Part shown: piece after piece, positions 1 to 5,156 of the stretch
Layout: every line of letters starts with the position of its first letter
Position numbering within the stretch: position 1 is the first letter of the stretch
Source of the DNA: Candidatus Hydrogenedentota bacterium
GTDB lineage: Bacteria; Hydrogenedentota; Hydrogenedentia; Hydrogenedentales; SLHB01
Direction: 5' to 3'
DNA: 5,276 nt
Assembly (NCBI GenBank): GCA_007136375.1
Contig: SLHB01000338.1
Span: 1-5,276, forward strand
Translations under genes and position numbers: made by a program
The notes under the pieces: model-generated
The model's input: only the letters and a program-made list of their open reading frames with translations
The model's database searches: none
Told to the model about the DNA's origin: nothing

Positions 1-185
1 ACGTCGCCGGACGCGCTAAAGGTGTCCAACTGGGCGTCGTTGGCGGCGAGATCGGCCAGCACCTCCTCCGGCGCCGGCGCTTCTGGCGGCAGGGGGCCAA
101 AGTCCATCCGGTCCCCCAGCCGGGCGCATCCCTGGACGCCCAGGACGGCGGCGATGAGCAAGGCGCTCATCACCGGAGCGTGCAT
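1..185 (-). CDS. Partial lipoprotein precursor (N-terminus only), possibly LolA-like
   Basis: Reading the minus strand from 185 down gives an open frame to the left edge: about 61 residues beginning MHAPVMSALLIAAVLGVQGC. This is a signal peptide with a hydrophobic core (residues 5-17) ending in V-Q-G-C, a serviceable lipobox, so Cys20 would be lipidated. The mature part begins with a flexible Pro/Glu-rich linker (PLPPEAPAPEE) and then LADLAANDAQLDTFSASGD. That 'helix, then LxTFxAxG strand' opening resembles proteins of the LolA / outer-membrane lipoprotein-sorting superfamily, but too little is present to assign a family. The start is uncertain. The frame stays open upstream to an ATG at 269-267, which has a purine-rich GGAAGAAGAG before it; an ATG at 170-168 is also possible. 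I prefer 185 because it gives a normal 20-residue lipoprotein signal and keeps the rpmB promoter outside the gene. The gene is transcribed away from rpmB. The rest lies beyond the left edge. Confidence 0.6.
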   Translation of the reverse strand, partial: MHAPVMSALLIAAVLGVQGCARLGDRMDFGPLPPEAPAPEEVLADLAANDAQLDTFSASGD

Positions 186-240
186 TCGGGCGAGGCCAAA
201 CGCCCCCGCCGAAGCAGTCGGAGCATGAGCATGCCGTGTC

Positions 241-269
241 TTGCAATGTCGCCGCGCCTCTGATATCAT
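241..269 (+). promoter_or_regulatory. Predicted sigma70-type promoter of rpmB, extended -10
   Basis: A -35-like TTGCAA (241-246) is followed by a 17-bp spacer and then TATCAT (264-269), which matches the TATAAT consensus at five of six positions. A TG at 261-262 makes it an extended -10 (TGATATCAT). Transcription would start near 276, leaving a leader of about 68 nt before the rpmB start. The region is noticeably more AT-rich than its surroundings. The only serious conflict is the alternative upstream start (269) of the divergent lipoprotein gene, which would place this promoter inside that coding region. Confidence 0.6.
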
Positions 270-343
270 CTGTAACTCTTCTTCCTTGATCGCACTTAGC
301 TCAACCTCGATTATTCCAGCCGCAAGGCCCAGGAGATTTTGTC

Positions 344-622
344 ATGGCGAAAGTATGTCAGTATAGCGGTAAACGGCCCCAGGTAGGCAAGAAGATTGTC
401 CGCCGCGGTAAGGCCAAGCGCGAAGGCGGCATCGGGCAGAATGTAACCGGCATCAGCAAGCGCCGGTGGAAGCCCAACCTCCAAAAGATTCGCGTGGTGG
501 ACGAAAACGGCACGGTGCGGCGCATTCGCGTCTGCGCCCGTTACATCAAAGCCGGCAAGTTCACAAAGGCGACCCGCATCCGGAAATACGACCGGGCCGC
601 AGCGGAAGCCGCCACGAAGTAA
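344..622 (+). CDS. rpmB: 50S ribosomal protein L28 (bL28)
   Basis: This 92-residue protein is a structural component of the large ribosomal subunit. It starts MAKVCQYSGKRPQVGKK, the typical L28 opening (xxVCxxxGKxPxxG), and has the conserved core KRRWKPNLQKIRV at about residues 39-51, followed by the VRRIRVCARYIKAG segment (58-71). Between these lies a basic, glycine-rich stretch (RGKAKREGGIGQNVTG, residues 21-36). It makes the N-terminal part longer than in E. coli L28, while the C-terminus is shorter. I recall this form from planctomycete-like bacteria. Cys5 and Cys64 remain, but the paired CxxC motifs of zinc-binding L28 variants are absent. The start is supported by AGGAG at 331-335, 8 nt before the ATG. 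The gene stands alone, without the rpmG partner often seen next to it, under its own promoter. The C-terminal tail AAAEAATK is low-complexity. Confidence 0.95.
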   Translation: MAKVCQYSGKRPQVGKKIVRRGKAKREGGIGQNVTGISKRRWKPNLQKIRVVDENGTVRRIRVCARYIKAGKFTKATRIRKYDRAAAEAATK

Positions 623-626
623 GCCA

Positions 627-671
627 AACACGCCCCGCCCGCCGGGATTCCGGTCCCGGCGCGGCGGCGTT
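627..671. terminator. GC-rich hairpin between convergent genes, possible bidirectional terminator
   Basis: GCCGGGA (641-647) pairs perfectly with TCCCGGC (654-660) across a 6-nt loop. With small bulges the stem extends outward through further G-C pairs toward 631 and 669. It lies in the 61-bp gap between the stops of rpmB and the convergent acyl-CoA ligase gene. The U-tract is poor on both strands (TTCTCCCC on plus, TGTTTGG on minus), so it is a weak intrinsic terminator by sequence, although its position fits a shared terminator. Confidence 0.45.
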
Positions 672-683
672 CTCCCCCGCCTC

Positions 684-2288
684 CTATCCCCCCGCTCCGT
701 CGTCGGCCAGTTGAGCGCGCAGGCGGCTCTTGTCCACCTTGCCCGTGGGCAACATGGGCAACTGCGTCACCACTTCGAAGGTCTTGGGGATCTTGTAGTT
801 CGCCAAGTGGGCCCGGCAATGTTCGCGGAGGACGTCCGCCGCAGGGCTCTGTCCGGGCGTCGGAAGGATGAACGCGCGCCCTACTTCGTAGTAGATGGGG
901 TCTGGCGTGGCGACCACGGCGGCGCAGGCCACGGCGGGATGCTGCTCCAAGACCCGCTCCGCCTCCAGGGGGTGCACCTTTTCCCCGCCGGACTTGAACA
1001 CCTCGCTTTTCCGTCCCGTCAGAATGATCCGGCCCGCCTTGTCGAGATAACCCAGGTCGCCCGTGTAGAACCAGCCATCCTGGTCCACGGCCTCGGCCGT
1101 GGCCTCGGGCTGGTTGAGATACTCCGTCATCACGATGGGCCCGCGGAAGGCCAACTCCCCCTCTTCCCCCGGCGCGACCGGAAGCCGGGCCTCGTCCACG
1201 ATGCGCCCTTCCCAATTCCCGACGGTCCGGCCCACGGCGTTGACGAGCGTCTCGGGCAAATCGGCGGGAGCTGTGTAGGTCGCCAAGCCCGCCAGTTCCG
1301 TGGCGCCATAGGCGTTGTACATGGCGGCGCCCGTACGCTGGGCGATGGCGTGGATGGCTTGGACCATGGCGGGCTGAGCGGGGGCGCCGGACCACACGAA
1401 GGTCCGCACACTGGACAGGTCCGCCTTCTCCATCGCGCCGGTGGCCAATTGCAGCATGAACATAGCGGGCACCTGCCCAAGGACGGTGACGCGCTCGGCC
1501 GCGACGGCCTCCAGAGAAGTCATGGGGTGAAAATGGTCTAGCAGGACCACCGCCGCCCCGGCGTAGAGCGCTGCCGCTCCAATTTCCACGTCGGCGGCCA
1601 CATGGTTGATGGGAAAATGGCACAGAAGGCGGCTGTCCGGTCCCAGGCCGAATTGGCGCGCCTCTTCGCGGACGCTGGCCATGATGCTCGTGTGCGTATG
1701 GAGTACGCCCTTGGGTTTGCCCGAGGAGCCGCTCGTGTACATGAGCAGGATGGGATCGCTGGGGTAGCAGTTCTGCGCCCGCGCCGCAAGAAGCGCCTTC
1801 ATCTCCGCCCGGTTCCGCTCGACGAAGCCGGCGAAGTTATCCGTCCCCTCGACCGGCTCGCCGATGACAAGGACGCGCTTGATGCTGGGGACCTCGGCCA
1901 AGACGGCCTGGATGTCCGGGCCCAAATCCCGCTCGCCGTACTCCCGCACCGCGATGAGGACGGAGGGCGCGGCGTCGAGAAGGATCTCGCGGATCTCGGC
2001 GCGGCTCATCTTGGGCGACACCCCGAGCCACGTGGCGCCAATCTTCGCGGCGGCCATGAAGGTGGGCAAGAACTCGTGGCGCGCCATGGCCAACATGGCC
2101 ACCCGCTCCAGCCGCGCCACCCCAATCTCCAGCAGCGCCCGGGCGATTTGGTCCGAGTAGTCCAGAAATCCGCCCCAATCCAACCGTTTCTCACCGAAAA
2201 CCGTGGCTTCGCCGCGGCGATTCTCGAACGCCCAATGCTCTACGCACTGCCAGATGAGGCTGCAATCCGGACGCTCCATGTTCGGCAT
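684..2288 (-). CDS. AMP-forming acyl-CoA synthetase / ligase, ANL superfamily
   Basis: This 534-residue cytoplasmic enzyme would activate a carboxylic acid with ATP to an acyl-adenylate and transfer it to coenzyme A. All core motifs of the adenylate-forming superfamily are visible: the phosphate-binding loop YTSGSSGKPKGV (184-195), YGATE (327-331), the adenine/ribose-contacting YTGDLG (408-413), the hinge region GRKSEVFKSGGEKV (425-438) and the C-terminal PTGKVDK with the expected catalytic Lys517. The length is normal for a fatty-acid or aryl-CoA ligase. GRKSE in place of the commoner GRxKD is a known variant in medium/long-chain and aryl ligases. The substrate cannot be told from sequence alone. 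No peptidyl-carrier domain follows, so a stand-alone CoA ligase is more likely than a peptide synthetase module. The start at 2288 has AAAGGAGG 11 nt upstream; a second ATG three codons in (2279-2277) has AGGAG at similar spacing. The gene is convergent with rpmB, divergent from xylA and apparently single-gene. Confidence 0.92.
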   Translation of the reverse strand: MPNMERPDCSLIWQCVEHWAFENRRGEATVFGEKRLDWGGFLDYSDQIARALLEIGVARLERVAMLAMARHEFLPTFMAAAKIGATWLGVSPKMSRAEIREILLDAAPSVLIAVREYGERDLGPDIQAVLAEVPSIKRVLVIGEPVEGTDNFAGFVERNRAEMKALLAARAQNCYPSDPILLMYTSGSSGKPKGVLHTHTSIMASVREEARQFGLGPDSRLLCHFPINHVAADVEIGAAALYAGAAVVLLDHFHPMTSLEAVAAERVTVLGQVPAMFMLQLATGAMEKADLSSVRTFVWSGAPAQPAMVQAIHAIAQRTGAAMYNAYGATELAGLATYTAPADLPETLVNAVGRTVGNWEGRIVDEARLPVAPGEEGELAFRGPIVMTEYLNQPEATAEAVDQDGWFYTGDLGYLDKAGRIILTGRKSEVFKSGGEKVHPLEAERVLEQHPAVACAAVVATPDPIYYEVGRAFILPTPGQSPAADVLREHCRAHLANYKIPKTFEVVTQLPMLPTGKVDKSRLRAQLADDGAGG

Positions 2289-2290
2289 GG

Positions 2291-2307
2291 CTCCTCTCGC
2301 CTCCTTT
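2291..2307 (-). promoter_or_regulatory. Tandem Shine-Dalgarno sequences of the acyl-CoA ligase gene
   Basis: On the minus strand AAAGGAGG (2307-2300) and AGGAG (2295-2291) lie in tandem. The first is 11 nt from ATG 2288. The second is only 2 nt from that ATG but 11 nt from the in-frame ATG at 2279. Translation could therefore begin at either methionine, with proteins differing by three residues (MPN). Confidence 0.5.
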
Positions 2308-2419
2308 GCCCAGGATTCTTCCGAGGCGGTTCATTTCCGCCTCGAACCGGAAGTCAATGTAGCACGGCCGCCCCGTAAATGGCCATAATAACGGCGCCCC
2401 AGGGCGGCGGCTCGGGCCG

Positions 2420-2431
2420 GGAACGCGTTCC
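2420..2431. promoter_or_regulatory. Perfect 12-bp palindrome, candidate operator upstream of xylA
   Basis: GGAACGCGTTCC reads identically on both strands and lies about 29 bp upstream of the predicted xylA -35 element. An even-length palindrome with a central CG is the typical shape of LacI/GalR-family sugar-repressor operators, and xylose genes are commonly controlled by such proteins. No regulator gene is in the window, so the role is inferred from shape and position only. In GC-rich DNA, palindromes of this size also arise by chance. Confidence 0.35.
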
Positions 2432-2459
2432 GCGGGCGTCTTGGGCGCCGCGGCGCGTT

Positions 2460-2489
2460 CTGACAAAGGGGGCGGCCCTGTGCTATCCT
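2460..2489 (+). promoter_or_regulatory. Predicted sigma70-type promoter of xylA, extended -10
   Basis: CTGACA (2460-2465) matches the -35 consensus at five of six positions. After an 18-bp spacer comes TATCCT (2484-2489), a four-of-six -10 box, preceded by TG at 2481-2482 to give an extended -10 (TGCTATCCT). Transcription would start near 2496, giving a leader of about 27 nt before the xylA ATG. That is too short to hold a riboswitch or attenuator. A start here excludes the longer reading frame beginning at 2379. Confidence 0.55.
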
Positions 2490-2507
2490 GCTGCCGCAAC
2501 CAGCAAC

Positions 2508-2515
2508 GGAGGGAG
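2508..2515 (+). promoter_or_regulatory. Ribosome binding site that fixes the xylA start
   Basis: GGAGGGAG at 2508-2515 ends 7 nt before ATG 2523, an ideal arrangement. The in-frame ATG at 2379 has no comparable site and lies upstream of the predicted promoter. Confidence 0.75.
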
Positions 2516-2522
2516 ATCGATC

Positions 2523-3845
2523 ATGAGCGAATTCTTTAAGGAAATCCCCAAGATCCAATATGAAGGCCCCGGATCCAAGAACCCGTTGGCTTTCAAATAT
2601 TACAATCCAGAGGAGATGGTCGGCGGCAAGAAGATGAAAGACCACCTCCGCTTTTCGGTGGCCTATTGGCACTCCTTCTGCGGCGCCGGCGCGGACCCCT
2701 TCGGCGTGGGGACGATGATCCGGCCGTGGGACGATATCGCCGACCCCATGGAAAAGGCGCGGGCGCGCGTGCGGGGCGCCTTCGAGCTCTTCGACAAACT
2801 CGGCATCGAGTACTTCTGCTTCCATGACCGCGACATCGCGCCCGAGGCGGACACCCTGACCGAGACCAACAAGCGCCTGGATGAAATTGTCCAACTCATG
2901 AAGGAACACATGAAGGCCACGGGCGTGCAGTTGCTATGGGGGACGGCCTGCCTGTTCACCCATCCGCGCTACGTCCATGGCGCCTCCACGTCATGCAACG
3001 CGGACGTGTTCGCCTTTTCCGCCGCCCAAGTGAAGAAGGCCATGGAGCTGACCCATGAGCTCAACGGACTCGGCTATACGTTCTGGGGCGGCCGTGAAGG
3101 CTATGACACCCTCATCAACACGGACATGAAGCTGGAGCTGGAGAACATGGCCCGCTTCCTCCATATGGCCACGGACTACAAGAAGGAAATCGGTTTCAAG
3201 GGCCAGTTCTACATCGAGCCCAAGCCGAAGGAGCCCACGAAACACCAGTACGACTTCGACGCCGCCACGATCATCGGGTTCCTCCGGGCCAATGGCCTCG
3301 ACAAGGATTTCAAGCTGAACATCGAGGCCAATCACGCCACGTTGGCAGGCCATACGCCGGAACACGAGTTGCGGATGGCGCGCATCAACGGCCTTCTGGG
3401 CAGCGTGGACGCCAACGAAGGGGACCTGCTCCTCGGTTGGGACACGGACCACCTGCCCACCGATGTCTACAACACCACCCTCATCATGTACGAGATTCTC
3501 CAAGCGGGCGGCTTCGCCACGGGCGGCCTGAACTTCGACGCGAAGCTGCGCCGGCCCTCCTTCGAGCCCGTGGACCTCTTCCACGGCCACATCGCGGGTA
3601 TGGACGCTTTCGCCGTCGGCCTCAAGGCCGCGCACAAGCTCCTGCAAGACGGGCCCATCGAGAACTTTATCGCCGAACGCTACAGCAGCTATAAGAGCGG
3701 CGTCGGCGCGGACATCGTGAACAACAAGGTGGGGTTCAAGGAGCTTGAGCAGTACGCTCTGGACCACGGTCCTATCCAGAACGGCTCCGGCCGGGAAGAG
3801 ATGCTGAAGAGCATCATCACCCAGTACATCCTGGAGTCGCGGTAA
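2523..3845 (+). CDS. xylA: Xylose isomerase, class II
   Basis: This 440-residue cytoplasmic TIM-barrel enzyme interconverts D-xylose and D-xylulose (and usually D-glucose and D-fructose) with two divalent metal ions; it catalyses the first step of the bacterial isomerase route for xylose. The sequence is intact from MSEFFKEIPKIQYEG to the C-terminus. Catalytic His101 and Asp104 are in FCFHDRDIAPE. WGGREGY is at 188-194, and Glu232 and Lys234 are in IEPKPKEPTKHQYDFD. Glu268 and His271 are in NIEANHATLAGH, Asp296 in SVDANEGD, Asp307 and Asp309 in GWDTDH, and Asp339 in LNFDAKLRR. These positions coincide with E. coli XylA numbering, so both metal sites look complete. The longer N-terminal insert and the length of about 440 place it in class II. 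The start at 2523 is chosen over 2379 because of the ribosome site, the promoter position and the family N-terminus. It is followed at once by a strong terminator, so it appears monocistronic, with no xylB partner in view. Confidence 0.97.
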   Translation: MSEFFKEIPKIQYEGPGSKNPLAFKYYNPEEMVGGKKMKDHLRFSVAYWHSFCGAGADPFGVGTMIRPWDDIADPMEKARARVRGAFELFDKLGIEYFCFHDRDIAPEADTLTETNKRLDEIVQLMKEHMKATGVQLLWGTACLFTHPRYVHGASTSCNADVFAFSAAQVKKAMELTHELNGLGYTFWGGREGYDTLINTDMKLELENMARFLHMATDYKKEIGFKGQFYIEPKPKEPTKHQYDFDAATIIGFLRANGLDKDFKLNIEANHATLAGHTPEHELRMARINGLLGSVDANEGDLLLGWDTDHLPTDVYNTTLIMYEILQAGGFATGGLNFDAKLRRPSFEPVDLFHGHIAGMDAFAVGLKAAHKLLQDGPIENFIAERYSSYKSGVGADIVNNKVGFKELEQYALDHGPIQNGSGREEMLKSIITQYILESR

Positions 3846-3864
3846 GCCCCGCTACACCCGCCTT

Positions 3865-3919
3865 CGCGGCGTCCGCGCCGGTCCAACGTCCGGGACTGGC
3901 GCGGACGCCGCGCGTTTTT
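3865..3919 (+). terminator. Strong rho-independent terminator of xylA
   Basis: The arms 3865-3884 and 3893-3912 form a 20-bp stem in which every pair is Watson-Crick except one G-U, closed by an 8-nt loop (AACGTCCG). CG and then TTTTT (3915-3919) follow directly. The structure starts 20 nt after the xylA stop. The opposite strand has no T-tract, so it acts in the xylA direction only. Confidence 0.92.
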
Positions 3920-3921
3920 CC

Positions 3922-3950
3922 GTGACACGGCGGGCGGCGGGCGGTACATT
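3922..3950 (+). promoter_or_regulatory. Predicted sigma70-type promoter of the DHS-like operon
   Basis: GTGACA (3922-3927, five of six -35 matches), a 17-bp spacer and TACATT (3945-3950, four of six -10 matches) begin just 3 nt after the xylA terminator's T-tract. The start point would be near 3957, giving a leader of about 69 nt. The position immediately downstream of a strong terminator fits an independent transcription unit. Confidence 0.5.
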
Positions 3951-4003
3951 ACTAGTGGGAGGACAGCCGCGCCGCCTCCCGGTCAACCGGCGACAACCCC
4001 AAA

Positions 4004-4019
4004 CGGACACAGTCCGGAG
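4004..4019 (+). promoter_or_regulatory. Short hairpin overlapping the ribosome site of the DHS-like gene
   Basis: CGGAC (4004-4008) and GTCCG (4012-4016) form a perfect 5-bp stem with loop ACA. Its last base is the first G of the Shine-Dalgarno GGAG (4016-4019), which lies 6 nt before ATG 4026. The hairpin could mildly limit ribosome access. The overlap is only one base, so the effect may be small or nil. Confidence 0.3.
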
Positions 4020-4025
4020 TCTTAT

Positions 4026-5156
4026 ATGCCCTTCCCCTTGTTCAACCGGCACCAAAGCAAGTTCGAACCCCTGGCCAACCGCGTGGATCGGGTCCATATC
4101 GCCCAGGACTCCGTGGACCCCGCGGCGCCGCCCGGCCCGATGAACCCGGCGGCCGAGGCGATTGTCCGCGAAACCGCCGCCCGGGTCGTTCAAGCCAAGG
4201 AACGGGGCGCGGCGCGCATCGCCGCCTTTGGCGCCCACGCCATCAAGAACGGCCTTGCGCCGGTGTTTCAACAGCTTATCGCGGAGGGCTGGTTCACGCA
4301 TTTGGCCACCAATGGCGCCGGCGTCATTCACGACTGGGAGTTCGCCTTTCAAGGCCAGAGTAGCGAACATGTGGCGGAAAACGTGGCCGCGGGGCGCTTC
4401 GGCATGTGGCAAGAGACCGGCCACTACCTTAACTTGGCGCTCCGGGTGGGGGCCTATCAAGGCCTGGGCTATGGCGAAGCCATTGGCGCTTTCGTAGAGA
4501 ACGGCGGCCTGCGCATACCCAGCGAAGAGAACCTCCGCCAAGAGATCAACGTCTACCTGAGCCACGACCTGCACCGGGCCGGCGCCGCCATCGATCTCCT
4601 CGACGCCGTTCAAACCTTCCGCCTTCAGCCCGGCTGGATCTCCGTGGAGCACCCGTACAAGGCCTATGGCCTCCAAGCGGCGGCCTTCCAGGCCGGAATT
4701 CCCCTCACCGGTCATCCCATGTTCGGCCACGACATCATCTACGCCCACCCCATGAGCCATGGCGCCGCCATCGGACGCGCGGCGGAACGGGACTTCCTGG
4801 CCTTCGCACAGGCGGTTACGCAGCTTTCCGGCGGCGTCTACGTGTCTCTGGGATCGGCCGTTATGTCACCGATGATCTTCGAGAAGAGCCTGTCCATGGC
4901 CCAGAATTTCCTCATGCAACGGGACAAACGGGTCGAGGACCACTTCATCGCCGTGGTGGACTTGGCGGAAAGCCAATGGGACTGGAGTCAAGGCGAGCCG
5001 CCGGAGGATCATCCGGACTACTACCTGCGCTACAATAAGACGTTTTCCCGGATGGGCGGGACCCTGCGCTACGCCAGCGCGGACAACCGGGCCTTTCTGC
5101 TGGCGCTGGCGCAACAGTTGCACGCGGCCCACATGGAGACGGAGGCAGCGTCATGA
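4026..5156 (+). CDS. Deoxyhypusine-synthase-family-like protein
   Basis: The product has 376 residues, no signal peptide and no membrane segment, so it is presumably cytoplasmic. It shows the segment order of the deoxyhypusine synthase (DHS) family, NAD-dependent enzymes that move an aminobutyl group from spermidine. GAHAIKNGLAPVFQQLI (69-85) is followed by HLATNGAGVIHDWEF (92-106), corresponding to the nucleotide-binding TTxG region. IPLTGHPMFGHDIIYAHP (225-242) corresponds to the IPVFSPALTDGSLGD region, and GGVYVSLGSAVMSP (269-282) to the ILGGGxxKHH region. Near the end, PDYYLRYNK (330-338) and Tyr349 align with PDEAVSWGK and its following Tyr in human DHS (recalled from memory), placing Lys338 on the catalytic lysine. 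The HH of the GGGxxKHH motif is replaced by SP, so the acceptor or chemistry probably differs. Bacteria lack eIF5A, so true hypusine formation is unlikely; polyamine chemistry (for example homospermidine-type) or an unknown reaction is possible. The start is supported by GGAG 6 nt upstream. The stop overlaps the ABC ATPase start. Confidence 0.65.
   Translation: MPFPLFNRHQSKFEPLANRVDRVHIAQDSVDPAAPPGPMNPAAEAIVRETAARVVQAKERGAARIAAFGAHAIKNGLAPVFQQLIAEGWFTHLATNGAGVIHDWEFAFQGQSSEHVAENVAAGRFGMWQETGHYLNLALRVGAYQGLGYGEAIGAFVENGGLRIPSEENLRQEINVYLSHDLHRAGAAIDLLDAVQTFRLQPGWISVEHPYKAYGLQAAAFQAGIPLTGHPMFGHDIIYAHPMSHGAAIGRAAERDFLAFAQAVTQLSGGVYVSLGSAVMSPMIFEKSLSMAQNFLMQRDKRVEDHFIAVVDLAESQWDWSQGEPPEDHPDYYLRYNKTFSRMGGTLRYASADNRAFLLALAQQLHAAHMETEAAS
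5141..5145 (+). promoter_or_regulatory. Ribosome binding site for the ABC ATPase gene, inside the DHS-like gene
   Basis: GGAGG lies 7 nt before ATG 5153 and is embedded in the last codons of the DHS-like gene. Together with the ATGA overlap it supports this ATG as a genuine, translationally coupled start. Confidence 0.65.

Larger units (their letters stand above)
2289..2522. other. Divergent intergenic region between the ligase gene and xylA
   Basis: This 234-bp spacer serves two divergent genes. On the xylA side it contains a 12-bp palindrome (2420-2431), a promoter (2460-2489) and a ribosome site. On the ligase side I see only weak signals: a minus-strand TGCTACATT (2364-2356) resembles an extended -10 without a convincing -35, and TTGACT (2357-2352) resembles a -35 without a good -10. 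An open frame runs from an upstream ATG at 2379 into xylA, but its predicted residues are low-complexity and not part of xylose isomerases. Confidence 0.6.

Noticed and set aside
16..246. A 76-residue minus-strand frame starting at TTG.
   Set aside because: It has an Arg/Gly/Pro-rich shadow composition; the neighbouring minus-strand frame that runs off the edge has a real lipoprotein signal peptide.
711..1541. A 276-residue plus-strand frame opposite the ligase gene.
   Set aside because: It is antisense to a well-supported gene, has no recognisable domain, and is typical of GC-rich codon bias.
541..1623. A 360-residue minus-strand frame within the ligase gene.
   Set aside because: It is an out-of-frame shadow rich in Arg and Gly, while the ligase frame has all family motifs.
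1602..2378. A 258-residue plus-strand frame opposite the ligase N-terminal half.
   Set aside because: It is an antisense shadow with no recognisable domain or ribosome site.
2379..2522. An N-terminal extension of xylose isomerase by 48 residues, from ATG 2379.
   Set aside because: The extra residues are low-complexity and absent from the family. The predicted promoter and the good ribosome site lie downstream of 2379, and ATG 2523 gives the normal class II N-terminus.
2991..3767. A 258-residue minus-strand frame opposite xylA.
   Set aside because: It is an antisense shadow of a fully conserved gene; its valine/glutamate-rich composition mirrors xylA codons.
3852..4760. A 302-residue minus-strand frame spanning the terminator and the DHS-like gene.
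   Set aside because: It crosses a strong terminator hairpin and a promoter and has no recognisable domain; the plus-strand DHS-like frame explains the conservation pattern.
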